Assembly (NCBI RefSeq): GCF_900007165.1
Contig: NZ_CYGY02000006.1
Coordinates: forward strand, 1-56,218
DNA: 56,218 bases
Source of the DNA: Paraburkholderia piptadeniae
GTDB taxonomy: Bacteria > Pseudomonadota > Gammaproteobacteria > Burkholderiales > Burkholderiaceae
Direction: 5' to 3'
Part shown: one piece after another, positions 23,113-32,049 of the stretch
Layout of the letters: the number at the start of each line of letters is the position of its first letter
How positions within the stretch are numbered: the first letter of the stretch is position 1
Made by a program: the position numbers and the translations under genes
Notes under the pieces: model-generated
What the model was told of the DNA's origin: nothing
Seen by the model: only the letters and a program-made list of their open reading frames with translations
Database searches by the model: none

Positions 23113-26100
23113 ATGAACAAGCCCTCCAATGTGCGACCGGGTATGCGATCGGGTGTGCGGCCGGGTGTGGGACCGTTACGCGCCGGCACGATCGCCAGCG
23201 CGGTGACTGCGCTGTTCGCTGCGTCGTGCGGGCCGACGGCGCTAGCGAATCCGACTGGCGCGCAGGTGGTGTCGGGAACGGTGAGCGTCGCGGTGCCCAG
23301 TGCCGGGCAAATGAACATCACGCAATCGTCGCCCAAGGCGATCGTCAACTGGAACACGTTTTCGATCGGCGCGAGCGAGGGCGTGAAGATCGTCCAGCCG
23401 TCGGCGAGCGCGGCCTTGCTCAACCGCGTGATGGGCAACGACCCGAGCGTGATCGCGGGACGCCTGCAGGCAAACGGCAAGGTGTTCCTCGTCAATCCCG
23501 CCGGCGTGATCTTTGCGCCCGGCTCGTCGGTGAACGTCGGTTCGCTGGTCGCGTCGACCCTCAATATCTCGAACGCCGATTTCCTTGCGGGCAACTACCG
23601 CTTTGTCGGCGCATCGGCGGCGCCCGTCAGCAACGCCGGCACGCTCACGGCCGAATCGGGCGGCACGATCGCGCTGCTCGGCGGGACCGTCAGCAATACG
23701 GGTACGGTGAGCGCGCGTCTCGGCACGGTTGCGCTCGGCGCGGGCAGCGACATCACCGTGGACTTCGCCGGCGACGGCTTGACCACGCTGAAGATCAACG
23801 AAGGTGCGGCGCGCGCGCTGATAGGCAACACCGGGACACTCGCGGCCGACGGCGGCACCGTGATCATGAGCGCGCAGACAGCCGATGCGCTTGCCGGCAC
23901 CGTGATCAACCAGCAGGGGATCGTGCGCGCGCAGAGCCTTGCCGAGCGCAATGGACACATCGTGCTCGACGGCGGCACGAACGGCGTCGTGATGGCGGGC
24001 GGGACGCTCGATGCAACGGGCGGCGCGGGCCTGACGGGCGGCCGCGTGGACATCACAGGTTATGACGTCGCGCTGCCCGATGGTGCGAGTGTCGATGCGA
24101 GCGGCGCGGTGGGCGGCGGCACGGTGCGCTTTGGCGGAGGCGCGGCAGGCGGCGATGCCGACATTCGCAACGCGAACGCAATCTGGATGTCGCCGACTGC
24201 GAGCATTCACGCCGATGCATCGCTGAACGGTAACGGAGGCCATGTCGTCGCGTACAGCGCGATGGCGAGCCGCATTTACGGCACGCTGTCGGCGAAGGGC
24301 GGCCCACAGGGCGGCGACGGCGGACTGATCGAGACCTCGGGCCATTATCTCGACACGGCCGGTGTGAGGATCGATGCGTCGGCAGTCAGAGGGAAGGCCG
24401 GGACCTGGCTGCTCGATCCGTTCGATGTCTTCATCCAGCCGGACCCGATCGGATTTGCGCCAGGCAGCACGACGACGTTCGCGGCAGCGAGTGACAACAG
24501 CGTCGTGTTCCGTTCCGACATCGAAACGCCGCTTGGCAACGGCACGTCGGTCACGATCACGACGGGAACGGGCGGCGCGCAGGCGGGCAATATTTCCATC
24601 CAGACGCCGATCACGAAAACCTTGCTATCGCCGGCGGGCAACAACGCGACGACGCTCACGTTCAGCGCGGCCGGCTCGATCACGGATATCGGACAGAACA
24701 TCTCATCGCAGGCGGGCCCGCTCAATCTCGTGTTCGACGCGAATGTGGGCGGCACGACGCCCGCCAATTCGGTGACCCTCACCAACGTTGCAATCGATAC
24801 CAACGGCGGATCGCTGACGATCGGCGACACGGGGCAGAGCGCGGTGAGCATCAACACCTCGACGGTGCATACGGAAGCGGGCGCGATCAATATCAACGGC
24901 GCCGCGGCGGAAATCGACGGCGTCACGATCGGCTATTCGCTGCTTGCCACGACGAGCGGCAACGTGACGCTCGCCGGTTCGGGCACGTTCGGCAATGGCA
25001 TCAACATGCAGCAGAGCGCGATCGAGACCGCGAGCGGCGCGATTTCGCTCAGCGGCAGCGGAAGCGCGGGCCAGTTCGGCGGCACCGCGTTCGGCGTGAC
25101 CATCTCGGCCGGACCCTACGCGCAGCTCAATCCGGACGAATCGACGACGCTGATCCCGAACATCGACGTGACGGGCAGCGGCACGGTCACGATCAACGGT
25201 GTCATCACGAGCAGCACGAGCGGCTCCGGCGTGAACCTCAACAACGCGCAGCTGACGGCGGCGACGGGCAATGTCGCGTTGACGGGTTCTGCAAACATCA
25301 CCAATCAGGGCGCGGGCGTGACGTTGCAGAACGCGGCGATCAACACGACGGGTGGAGGCGTATCGATCACGGGTTCGGTGTCCGCCGATCAGGGCGTCGC
25401 GCTCGGGTATGCGACGACGGGCCTCCCTTCGGGCGTCGCGCTCGGCTATGCGCTCGTCAGCACAGGTGACGGCAGTATCGGCGTGACGGGCTCGTCGAGC
25501 ATGCGCGGCTTGTCGAGGTTGGCCGGTGCAGGCGTCGACATCGAGCAAAGCGCGCTGCGCACGACGGGGCAAGGCTCGATCTCCGTGACGGGCGCTGCGA
25601 CCAGCGCGGTCGACGGACCGGCGACGGGCGTGATCGTCAACGGCAATTTCACGAACCAGTCGCCGCCGGGCACGACGCCGGCTTTTTCAGCGACGGGCGC
25701 CGGCGCGATCTCCGTCAACGGCAGCGCACAAGCGACGGCTGGCACCGGCATCAGCGTGCACAACGCGATGTTCGCGGCCGCGTCGGGCGCGATCGGCGTG
25801 GCGGGCGCGGCGACAGTGAGCAGCTCGGCTCAGGGCGTTCACCTGGAGAATACGCGGATCAGCGACGGCGCAGGCAACGTGACCATCAGCGGCACTGCGA
25901 ATGTCCTGCTTGACGGCACCGGCGTCGTGCTTGTCAATACATCGGCGAGCACTACGAGCGGCAGCGTCTCGGTGAACGGCACCGTCACGGGGGCCACGAC
26001 ATTCGGCATGGGCGTCAGCGCATTCGAGGGATTCCTGGTCACCAACCCCGACACCACCGTTACGCAATTGCCGCTGATCATCACGGGCAGCGGCAACATC

Positions 26101-28107
26101 GTCGTGGCGGGCAGCACCCCCGCGACGACGTCGGGCAGCATCGCGTTCGACCTGAACAACGGATCGATCTCGTCGACGAGCGGCTCGATCTCGCTGTCGG
26201 GCAGAACCACGGGCACGCCCGCGACGAACCTCGCGTCGACGGGCGTGGTGCTCGAAAGCCAGACTGAATCGATTGTGCCGACGCCTTCGACCATCACGAC
26301 GGGCAGCGGCCAGTTGAGCATCGACGGCAGTGGCTCCGGCGCGAACGCGCAAGGCGTGCTGATCGCCGACGGCACGCAGATCGTGTCGAACAACGGCGGC
26401 GCAATCGATATCCGCGGCGTCGTGACCAGCCCGACCACCAGCGCGAACGGCGGCAACGTTCAATTCGACTACGGCACGCTGATCCTGAACGGCAGCGTGA
26501 TTTCGACGAAGCCCGGCAGCACGATTTCGCTCGCCGGCTCGACCAACACGTCGGATGCGGGTCTCGCGTTCGGTGCGGTGCCCATGCCGCAATTGATGAG
26601 TTCGTTCGCGGTCTCGAGCTTCTTCCACGCGGCGGGCCCCGTGTCGATCAACGGCGCCCCGGGCAGCTCGGTCGTGCTGCGCGCCGCGAACGACAACACG
26701 TCGCAAAGCATCTTGAGCCGCAGCGCGAGCATCACGGGCGGCGGGGGCGTGCTTTCCATATTGCCGGCCAGCGTCGATCCTTCGACGTTCGCGCTCACGC
26801 CGCAGGACGCGACGCCGATCACGCTGTTCGGTACGAGCGGCGGCATGAGCATCGACGCGCAGACGTTCGGGAGCTTCACGAACTTCCAGACGCTCACGCT
26901 CGGCTCGGACACGCAGACTGGCCTCATCACCGTGAACGGCGTGTGCGGCTCGGCGAGCAGCTCGTGCCAGCTCGTCAAGCCCGGGCTGAACATGAACCTC
27001 GCGTTGTCGAATCCGGGCGCAGGCAGTCAGGGTATTCAACTGACGTTCGGGCTGTCGCTTGGCGCGGGGCATACGTTGTCGCTGGTGTCGGCGGGCGCCG
27101 TGACCGACCCGGGTGGCATCCAGGCGGCGAACCTGCTGCTGTCCGGGCCCGGCTCGTTTACGCTGACCGATCCGCAAAACGACGTCGGCGTGCTCGCGCT
27201 CGTCAATGCGGGCAACGTGAACTTTGTCGATTCACACGGCTTCGCGATCGGGCCGGTCATAAGCCAGTCATACAACGCGACCTCGGGCACGTTGACCGCG
27301 ATCGACGGCACGAACTCGACGCTGACGGGCAATCTGATCGCGCAGGCCGCGACGGGCAATGTCGCGCTCAATACCAGTCTGACCTCGGGCGGCACCGTCG
27401 ACCTCGTGATGGAGAACGGCGTATTCACGGCGGGCAGCACGGGCGCGCTGAGCGCCTCGAATGGCTGGCGGATCTGGGCGGCCACATGGAATCAGGAAGT
27501 ACGCGCAAACGTGCAGCCCAATACCGCGCAGCCCAACTTCTACGGATGCATCTTCGGCGCCGGATGTAGCTGGGGCGGCACGGTGCCGACGACGGGCAAT
27601 CATTACGTGTATGTCGCAAGGCCCACTGTGATCGTCACCGCGAACGGCACGACGCGCTTCGCCGGCGCACCCAACCCTGCGTTCACGTTTACGGCCAGCG
27701 GACTCATCAACGGCGATACGGCAGCAGGCGCGCTGACAGGTTCACTCACCACGACGGCGAACCAGAATTCGCAGCCAGGCCAATATCCGATCGATCCGAA
27801 CTTCCTGTCGAGCGTCGGGTATGTCGTGAACGAAGTGCCCGGCACGCTGACCGTGATCACCATGCCGAATCTCGTTGCGCAAGCCGGCTTGCAGTCGTTC
27901 TTCAGCAACCAGGCGCAAACCTTCGTCTACGAAAACAACCTGCAAGGGACGAATATCTGCATCGGTTCGAACCAGCCGCTCTTTACGACGGCGGCACCCG
28001 GCGACAATCAGGACATACTCGCCGTCGAATGGAAGCGCGTGCGCTCGCAGCCCAATCTGAACAGTTGCATGTTGCTGAACAGTCCGCATGGGTGTGGCGA
28101 TTTCTAG
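23113..28107 (+). CDS. TpsA filamentous-haemagglutinin-like adhesin
   Basis: 1664 residues exported by the adjoining TpsB. After a long signal peptide (about 1-50) comes the TPS secretion domain, with NITQSSPKAIVNWNTFSIG, LNRVMGNDPSVIAGRL and the NPAGVIFAPGS motif. The bulk (about 320-1400) is Gly/Ser/Thr-rich parallel beta-helix repeats (IDTNGGSLTIG-type). Near residue 1500 lies an MBG-type domain (VTANGTTRFAGAPNPAFTF; GYVVNEVPGTLTV). The last 80 residues are unlike the rest and hold three Cys (TNICIGS, NSCMLLN, HGCGDF). There is no VENN motif or CdiA-type toxin tail, so a surface adhesin or biofilm matrix protein is more likely than a contact toxin. GAGGTGTGCG precedes the ATG. Confidence 0.88.
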   Translation: MNKPSNVRPGMRSGVRPGVGPLRAGTIASAVTALFAASCGPTALANPTGAQVVSGTVSVAVPSAGQMNITQSSPKAIVNWNTFSIGASEGVKIVQPSASAALLNRVMGNDPSVIAGRLQANGKVFLVNPAGVIFAPGSSVNVGSLVASTLNISNADFLAGNYRFVGASAAPVSNAGTLTAESGGTIALLGGTVSNTGTVSARLGTVALGAGSDITVDFAGDGLTTLKINEGAARALIGNTGTLAADGGTVIMSAQTADALAGTVINQQGIVRAQSLAERNGHIVLDGGTNGVVMAGGTLDATGGAGLTGGRVDITGYDVALPDGASVDASGAVGGGTVRFGGGAAGGDADIRNANAIWMSPTASIHADASLNGNGGHVVAYSAMASRIYGTLSAKGGPQGGDGGLIETSGHYLDTAGVRIDASAVRGKAGTWLLDPFDVFIQPDPIGFAPGSTTTFAAASDNSVVFRSDIETPLGNGTSVTITTGTGGAQAGNISIQTPITKTLLSPAGNNATTLTFSAAGSITDIGQNISSQAGPLNLVFDANVGGTTPANSVTLTNVAIDTNGGSLTIGDTGQSAVSINTSTVHTEAGAININGAAAEIDGVTIGYSLLATTSGNVTLAGSGTFGNGINMQQSAIETASGAISLSGSGSAGQFGGTAFGVTISAGPYAQLNPDESTTLIPNIDVTGSGTVTINGVITSSTSGSGVNLNNAQLTAATGNVALTGSANITNQGAGVTLQNAAINTTGGGVSITGSVSADQGVALGYATTGLPSGVALGYALVSTGDGSIGVTGSSSMRGLSRLAGAGVDIEQSALRTTGQGSISVTGAATSAVDGPATGVIVNGNFTNQSPPGTTPAFSATGAGAISVNGSAQATAGTGISVHNAMFAAASGAIGVAGAATVSSSAQGVHLENTRISDGAGNVTISGTANVLLDGTGVVLVNTSASTTSGSVSVNGTVTGATTFGMGVSAFEGFLVTNPDTTVTQLPLIITGSGNIVVAGSTPATTSGSIAFDLNNGSISSTSGSISLSGRTTGTPATNLASTGVVLESQTESIVPTPSTITTGSGQLSIDGSGSGANAQGVLIADGTQIVSNNGGAIDIRGVVTSPTTSANGGNVQFDYGTLILNGSVISTKPGSTISLAGSTNTSDAGLAFGAVPMPQLMSSFAVSSFFHAAGPVSINGAPGSSVVLRAANDNTSQSILSRSASITGGGGVLSILPASVDPSTFALTPQDATPITLFGTSGGMSIDAQTFGSFTNFQTLTLGSDTQTGLITVNGVCGSASSSCQLVKPGLNMNLALSNPGAGSQGIQLTFGLSLGAGHTLSLVSAGAVTDPGGIQAANLLLSGPGSFTLTDPQNDVGVLALVNAGNVNFVDSHGFAIGPVISQSYNATSGTLTAIDGTNSTLTGNLIAQAATGNVALNTSLTSGGTVDLVMENGVFTAGSTGALSASNGWRIWAATWNQEVRANVQPNTAQPNFYGCIFGAGCSWGGTVPTTGNHYVYVARPTVIVTANGTTRFAGAPNPAFTFTASGLINGDTAAGALTGSLTTTANQNSQPGQYPIDPNFLSSVGYVVNEVPGTLTVITMPNLVAQAGLQSFFSNQAQTFVYENNLQGTNICIGSNQPLFTTAAPGDNQDILAVEWKRVRSQPNLNSCMLLNSPHGCGDF

Positions 28108-28157
28108 CAACGTTCGGCGGCTGGCGTAGAGATCGACGGCAGGCGCGATGCGCACTG

Positions 28158-28958
28158 TCATGAAGGCGCGCGGCTCGTCTGCAATATGGTGGCCTGCGTG
28201 TCTTCCGCGTCGACGATCCATACTGCCATTGCGCTCAGGTTATCGCGGTTCGCATCCGCCGATGCGCGCACTTGCGCGGCGAGTGCGTCGAGCCAGGCGT
28301 CCGGTGTCGCGGCGTTGTGCAGCGCTTCGCACATGCCGGTTTCGTCGACGTACTCCCACAGCCCATCGCTGCACAGCAGGAACGCGTCGCGATCGAGCAG
28401 GTTGAAGGTGCCGGTGGAACCCGTTATGTGCAGATCTCCGCGCGTGCCGAGCGCCGCGAGCAGCACGTTGCGGCGCGGATGATGGCGCGCCTGATCGGGG
28501 GACAGCAGGCGCGCGTCGACCATTTCCTGAACCATGCTGTGATCGCGCGTCTGCACACGGACATTGCCGCTACGGAAGCAATAGAGACGCGAATCGCCGC
28601 AATGCGCCCACGCCGCCGTGCGCTGCTCGCAGTCGATCGCGAGCACCACGGCCGTCGAGCGCATGTCTTTGAGCGCGGCGCCGCCACGCGTCTGTTCTTC
28701 GACGATGTTGTCGTTCGCGTGAGCGAGCGCGCTCACGAGACGCTGGCCCGTCGGCGGCAACTCGCCAACGGTCAGATAACGCAGATCCGCAAGTACGGAA
28801 TCGACGACGATCGCCGATGCCGTATCGCCGCCGCCATGTCCGCCCGCGCCATCCGCAAGCACGCAGTAGTAAAGGCGCTCGCTCGACCAGTCGCCTAGCG
28901 AGTCTTCGTTGCGTTGCCGGCCGCCGCGGTCCGTCAGGCTTGCTGTGACAAGTCGCAC
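28158..28958 (-). CDS. pppA: PP2C-type protein phosphatase (PppA-like)
   Basis: Metal-dependent Ser/Thr phosphatase of 266 residues. Metal-binding and active-site motifs are intact: RQRNEDS, VLADGAGGHGGGDTAS, AHCGDSRLYCF, LLCSDGLWEYV and RDNLSAMAV. In T6SS loci such a phosphatase reverses TagH phosphorylation made by the membrane kinase and so restrains firing. The candidate kinase here is 9 kb away at 16772, beyond the TPS cassette. Its start overlaps the end of the upstream sigma-like gene by 25 bases, suggesting translational coupling. It converges on tpsA, from whose stop it is 50 bases away, with no clear terminator between. Confidence 0.87.
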   Translation of the reverse strand: MRLVTASLTDRGGRQRNEDSLGDWSSERLYYCVLADGAGGHGGGDTASAIVVDSVLADLRYLTVGELPPTGQRLVSALAHANDNIVEEQTRGGAALKDMRSTAVVLAIDCEQRTAAWAHCGDSRLYCFRSGNVRVQTRDHSMVQEMVDARLLSPDQARHHPRRNVLLAALGTRGDLHITGSTGTFNLLDRDAFLLCSDGLWEYVDETGMCEALHNAATPDAWLDALAAQVRASADANRDNLSAMAVWIVDAEDTQATILQTSRAPS

Positions 28959-29761
28959 AGAAAGCCTCGCTCAGGAGCGGGCTCGGCCGCTGGCGCGTGC
29001 GACTGCTCGGCGAGGATGCCCAGCACGAGCAGGATCGCGATCCTGTTATCCGCGACGATGTCGATGCCGAGCGTCTTCGCGATCCACTGACCGATGCTCG
29101 TCGCGGCGAAATCGGTGGGCAGCGAGCCTTTCTTCAGCGTGACGCCGAGCTTGCGGGCGCGATAGTGATACGACGCGATCCTGTAGCGCGTGGCAATCTC
29201 CGCCAGTCCGCCTTTTTCGTTCGAGAGCCAGCCGAGGCTGCCTGCAAGCAGCAACTGGTCGACTTTGTCGAGCCCGGCAATGAAGCGCGCTGCCGATTCC
29301 CGCACAATGCGCTCGTCAAGTCCGTGTTGCAGCAACACGGAGCCGACTGGGTCGCCTTGCACGGCTGCCTGTTGCTCGATCTCGGCCAGCACGTCTTCGT
29401 TGTCGAACACGACGTTGCGCTGATGACCGGCATTGCGCAGGCAATCGATCAGATAACGGCGAAAATATGCGCACACTGCATGACCGTTTGACGGCGCGCT
29501 ATGTAGTGGGAACGCTTCCGGATGCGCATGCGCGGCTTCGAGACGAAAAACCTTGAAATAAATGAACTGCGAGATCAACTCTTCCTTGTCTTCGCCTAGC
29601 GCCTGTAATTCGAATGGGTAATACGTCTGAAGTGCGCGGCGAACGATTAAATACATCGAAGCCATTTCGTCATGGTTCAGACATGTACGGCGCCGCCACA
29701 AGTCCGGCAACGCCGCATCGCAAGCACGGTCGACCGCACGTGCGCATTCTATGTGTGTCAC
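28934..29761 (-). CDS. Sigma-70-like protein of uncertain function
   Basis: 275 residues from a GTG codon (GGGGTGAC ahead). The part at about 55-115 resembles sigma factor region 2 (EDKEELISQFIYFKVFRL, then CAYFRRYLIDCLRNAG). A later segment (GLAEIATRYRIASYHYRARKLG) looks like a helix-turn-helix in the place of region 4. It lacks the standard ECF motifs, so promoter recognition is uncertain; it may be a divergent sigma factor or a regulator built on that fold. The end overlaps the PP2C gene, hence one operon with the T6SS phosphatase. A regulatory role for T6SS is inferred from position only. Confidence 0.5.
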   Translation of the reverse strand: MTHIECARAVDRACDAALPDLWRRRTCLNHDEMASMYLIVRRALQTYYPFELQALGEDKEELISQFIYFKVFRLEAAHAHPEAFPLHSAPSNGHAVCAYFRRYLIDCLRNAGHQRNVVFDNEDVLAEIEQQAAVQGDPVGSVLLQHGLDERIVRESAARFIAGLDKVDQLLLAGSLGWLSNEKGGLAEIATRYRIASYHYRARKLGVTLKKGSLPTDFAATSIGQWIAKTLGIDIVADNRIAILLVLGILAEQSHAPAAEPAPERGFLCDLSQQA

Positions 29762-29780
29762 ACGTCACCCCGCATGATGA

Positions 29781-29799
29781 GCACAGCGTCACGCTGTGC
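29781..29799. promoter_or_regulatory. Perfect 8-bp hairpin or palindromic operator
   Basis: GCACAGCG and CGCTGTGC are exact reverse complements around the loop TCA. The site is 20 bases upstream of the GTG start of the sigma-like gene, so it is either a dimeric regulator site or a hairpin in that mRNA leader. There is no T-tract, so it is not a terminator. Confidence 0.55.
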
Positions 29800-30087
29800 G
29801 GATTCAGTACCCGAAAAGCGTCCGTTCGTTTGAAGCTGGGAAACTGACATACGGCTATCGGTCCGTGGCCGTTCAGCGTCGACTAATAGAGGAAACAGGT
29901 ATTCACCGCAATAGTGCGAAAAGTACTGCCTTAGGTATTGCACACGCCCGGCCAAAACCAATATGAGGGTTTACCTTATTGCGTCCAATCGTGCTTTTTT
30001 TCAATTTCGTGAGACTCGAACGTTTACTAGATGGTAATGCCGCCGAGTGACGCGCAAGTTGCGATCGATGCAAAACCAAGACCGTAT

Positions 30088-30130
30088 GCGCATCTTGCGT
30101 TTTTTTAAGGCGTTTAGAAACGCCATTTTT
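30088..30130 (+). terminator. Two tandem terminator-like hairpins, plus strand
   Basis: First: GCGCA/TGCGT stem (30088-30100, loop TCT) followed by seven T at 30100-30106. Second: GGCGTT/AACGCC (30109-30124, loop TAGA) followed by ATTTTT. Both read in the plus direction although no plus-strand gene lies upstream in this gap. They may end a small RNA or insulate tssA from read-through. Confidence 0.5.
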
Positions 30131-30199
30131 AATTGAATTTTTGAATCGGCTTTACAAAAGCGAGAGCATCGAACCTGTCCTTTAATTTTAAGGATTGCG

Positions 30200-30208
30200 T
30201 GCTATGCT
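30200..30208 (+). promoter_or_regulatory. Possible extended -10 promoter upstream of tssA
   Basis: TGC followed by TATGCT gives an extended -10 element about 195 bases before the tssA ATG and downstream of both terminator-like hairpins. The -35 is poor (TTTAAT at 16-bp spacing), so an activator may be needed. Confidence 0.3.
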
Positions 30209-30402
30209 CGTATCGGTCTGTCGCAGCAGTGACCGCGTTGCATCGTGGCTGTATAAACGCGTCCATACATAAGTAATCCGAATTGATTAAATTGACTATT
30301 CGATCCGGGGGAAGTCCAGTTTCGACGGTTAACGTGGCGTGAGTCGTCGCGAAGAGCGAGCACGCTAAAACTATTCGTCTCTGACTGCAGCGAATACAAG
30401 AA

Positions 30403-31446
30403 ATGGCCACGCTCGATGCCGGGGTACTGCTTGCCGAAATCTCACCAGAAAGCCCTTGTGGGGATGATGTCGAATACGACCCGCTGTTCCTCGAACTCGA
30501 ACAGGCTGTCCACGGCAAGCCGGATGTCCAGTACGGCGCAACCGTAGTCGCTGCCACGCCGCCGGACTGGAAGACAGCTCAGTCGCTTTCTCTCGAACTG
30601 TTCGGCAAGAGCCGCGACTTGCGTGTGGCCGCGCATCTTGCGCGCGCGCTGCTGCATCGTCAGGGCTTCGAGGGTCTTGCCGAAGGGCTTGCACTGATCG
30701 AAGCGCTGCTCGAACAGCACTGGAATCATGTCCATCCGCAACTCGATCCCGACGACGACAACGACCCGACCGCGCGCATCAATGCACTGACCGTCCTCGT
30801 CGATCAATCCGGCATGCTGCTGGACGTGCGCGATACGCCGCTTGTCGCTTCGCGCTCGCATGGCATGGTCAGACTGCGGGACATCGAATATGCGAACGGC
30901 GACGCGCCCGCGCCCGAGGGCGTCGAACCGTTGTCCCTCGCATCGATCGACGCGGCGATCGCCGACGTGCGCGACGATGCCGTGCGCGTCGTCGCTGCGT
31001 TGCAGGGCGCGCGCACCAGCAACACGCGTATCGAAACGCTGTTGACGGAGCGCGTCGGCACGGCCCAGGCGATCGACCTGTCGCCGTTGTCGCGTCTGTT
31101 GCAACAGGCGGCGGGATTTCTTGGCGAGCGTGTCGGCGAAGCCGTGCCGCAAGTTGCGAACGACGCAGCGGCGGGCGACGGCGAGACAGACGTGCCCGCA
31201 GGCACGGCCGCGCGAGCGGGCACGAGCGCGCCGCCGACGGGCGACGTGAACAGCCGGCAGGACGTGATCCGCCTGCTCGACAAGATCTGCGCTTACTACC
31301 AGAAGCACGAGCCGTCGAGCCCGGTGCCGTTGTTGTTGAACCGCGCGCGGCGTCTCGTGGACAAGAACTTCATGGAAATACTCGAGGACCTGGCGCCCGA
31401 AGGTCTTGGCCAGGCCCGGCAGGTTGGCGGTATCGAGAACGAATAG
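30403..31446 (+). CDS. tssA: T6SS cap/baseplate protein TssA
   Basis: 347 residues. It opens with the ImpA-N domain (about 10-135): ISPESPCGDDVEYDPLF, then DWKTAQSLSLELFGKSRDLR and WNHVHPQLDPDDDNDPTARI, all diagnostic of TssA. A variable middle is followed by a C-terminal region (SRQDVIRLLDKICAYYQKHE PSSPVPLLLNRA, written here with a gap) typical of the short TssA class. TssA helps baseplate assembly and sheath polymerisation. First gene of the T6SS operon; 77 bases separate it from tssB. Confidence 0.93.
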   Translation: MATLDAGVLLAEISPESPCGDDVEYDPLFLELEQAVHGKPDVQYGATVVAATPPDWKTAQSLSLELFGKSRDLRVAAHLARALLHRQGFEGLAEGLALIEALLEQHWNHVHPQLDPDDDNDPTARINALTVLVDQSGMLLDVRDTPLVASRSHGMVRLRDIEYANGDAPAPEGVEPLSLASIDAAIADVRDDAVRVVAALQGARTSNTRIETLLTERVGTAQAIDLSPLSRLLQQAAGFLGERVGEAVPQVANDAAAGDGETDVPAGTAARAGTSAPPTGDVNSRQDVIRLLDKICAYYQKHEPSSPVPLLLNRARRLVDKNFMEILEDLAPEGLGQARQVGGIENE

Positions 31447-31523
31447 TCGTGGGGAGTTGATCGCATCGCAACTGATACGCTGCCCCATCTTTCGACGGTG
31501 CGGCGTCAACCAGGGGAACTGTC

Positions 31524-32024
31524 GTGGCCAAGGAAAGCAGCCAGAAATTCATTGCACGCAATCGCGCGCCGCGCGTGCAGATCGAATATGACGTCGAGGT
31601 GTATGGCTCGGAGAAGAAGGTGCATCTGCCGTTCGTGATGGGCGTGATGGCCGACTTGTCCGGGCAGCCTGCCGATCCGCTTGCACCCGTCGCGGACCGC
31701 AAGTTTCTGGAAATCGACGTCGACAACTTCGATGAGCGCCTCAAGTCGATGAAGCCGCGCGTCGCGGTGCAGGTGCCGAACATGCTGACAGGCGAAGGCA
31801 ATCTCGCCGTCGACATGACATTCGAGAGCATGGACGATTTTTCTCCCGCCGCCGTCGCGCGCAAGATCGATGCGCTGTCGAAGCTGCTCGAGGCGCGCGG
31901 CCAGTTGCAGAACCTGCTGACTTATATGGACGGCAAGACCGGCGCCGAGGAATTGATCGCGAAAGTACTGAACGATCCGGCCTTGCTGCAATCGCTCGCA
32001 TCCGCGCCGAAGCCACAGGAATAA
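31524..32024 (+). CDS. tssB: T6SS contractile sheath small subunit TssB (VipA)
   Basis: 166 residues from a GTG codon with AGGGGA ahead. Typical features: SSQKFIARNRAPRVQIEYDV at the start (split over the junction), LPFVMGVMADLSGQPADPL and KFLEIDVDNFDERLKSMKPR. It pairs with TssC to build the contractile sheath around the Hcp tube; in P. aeruginosa H1 the TssB protein also binds TagJ, which is encoded four genes on. It ends 25 bases before tssC. Confidence 0.96.
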   Translation: MAKESSQKFIARNRAPRVQIEYDVEVYGSEKKVHLPFVMGVMADLSGQPADPLAPVADRKFLEIDVDNFDERLKSMKPRVAVQVPNMLTGEGNLAVDMTFESMDDFSPAAVARKIDALSKLLEARGQLQNLLTYMDGKTGAEELIAKVLNDPALLQSLASAPKPQE

Positions 32025-32049
32025 GCGCGACCAACAGTGGAGTCTGACC

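Larger units (their letters stand above)
29762..30402. other. AT-rich regulatory region upstream of the T6SS operon
   Basis: 640 bases, clearly lower in GC than the genes around it and without a credible gene. It holds a perfect hairpin at 29781-29799, two T-tracted plus-strand hairpins at 30088-30130 and an extended -10 candidate at 30203. It must contain the promoters of the divergent sigma-like/PP2C operon and of tssA. Confidence 0.6.

Noticed and set aside
23113..28107. CdiA-type contact toxin
   Set aside because: No VENN motif, no variable nuclease-like tail and no immunity gene; the end is an MBG-like domain with a Cys tail.
30246..30262. Possible sigma-54 promoter (TGGC then GC at 10-base spacing)
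   Set aside because: The -12 part reads ACGC rather than TTGC, too weak to call.
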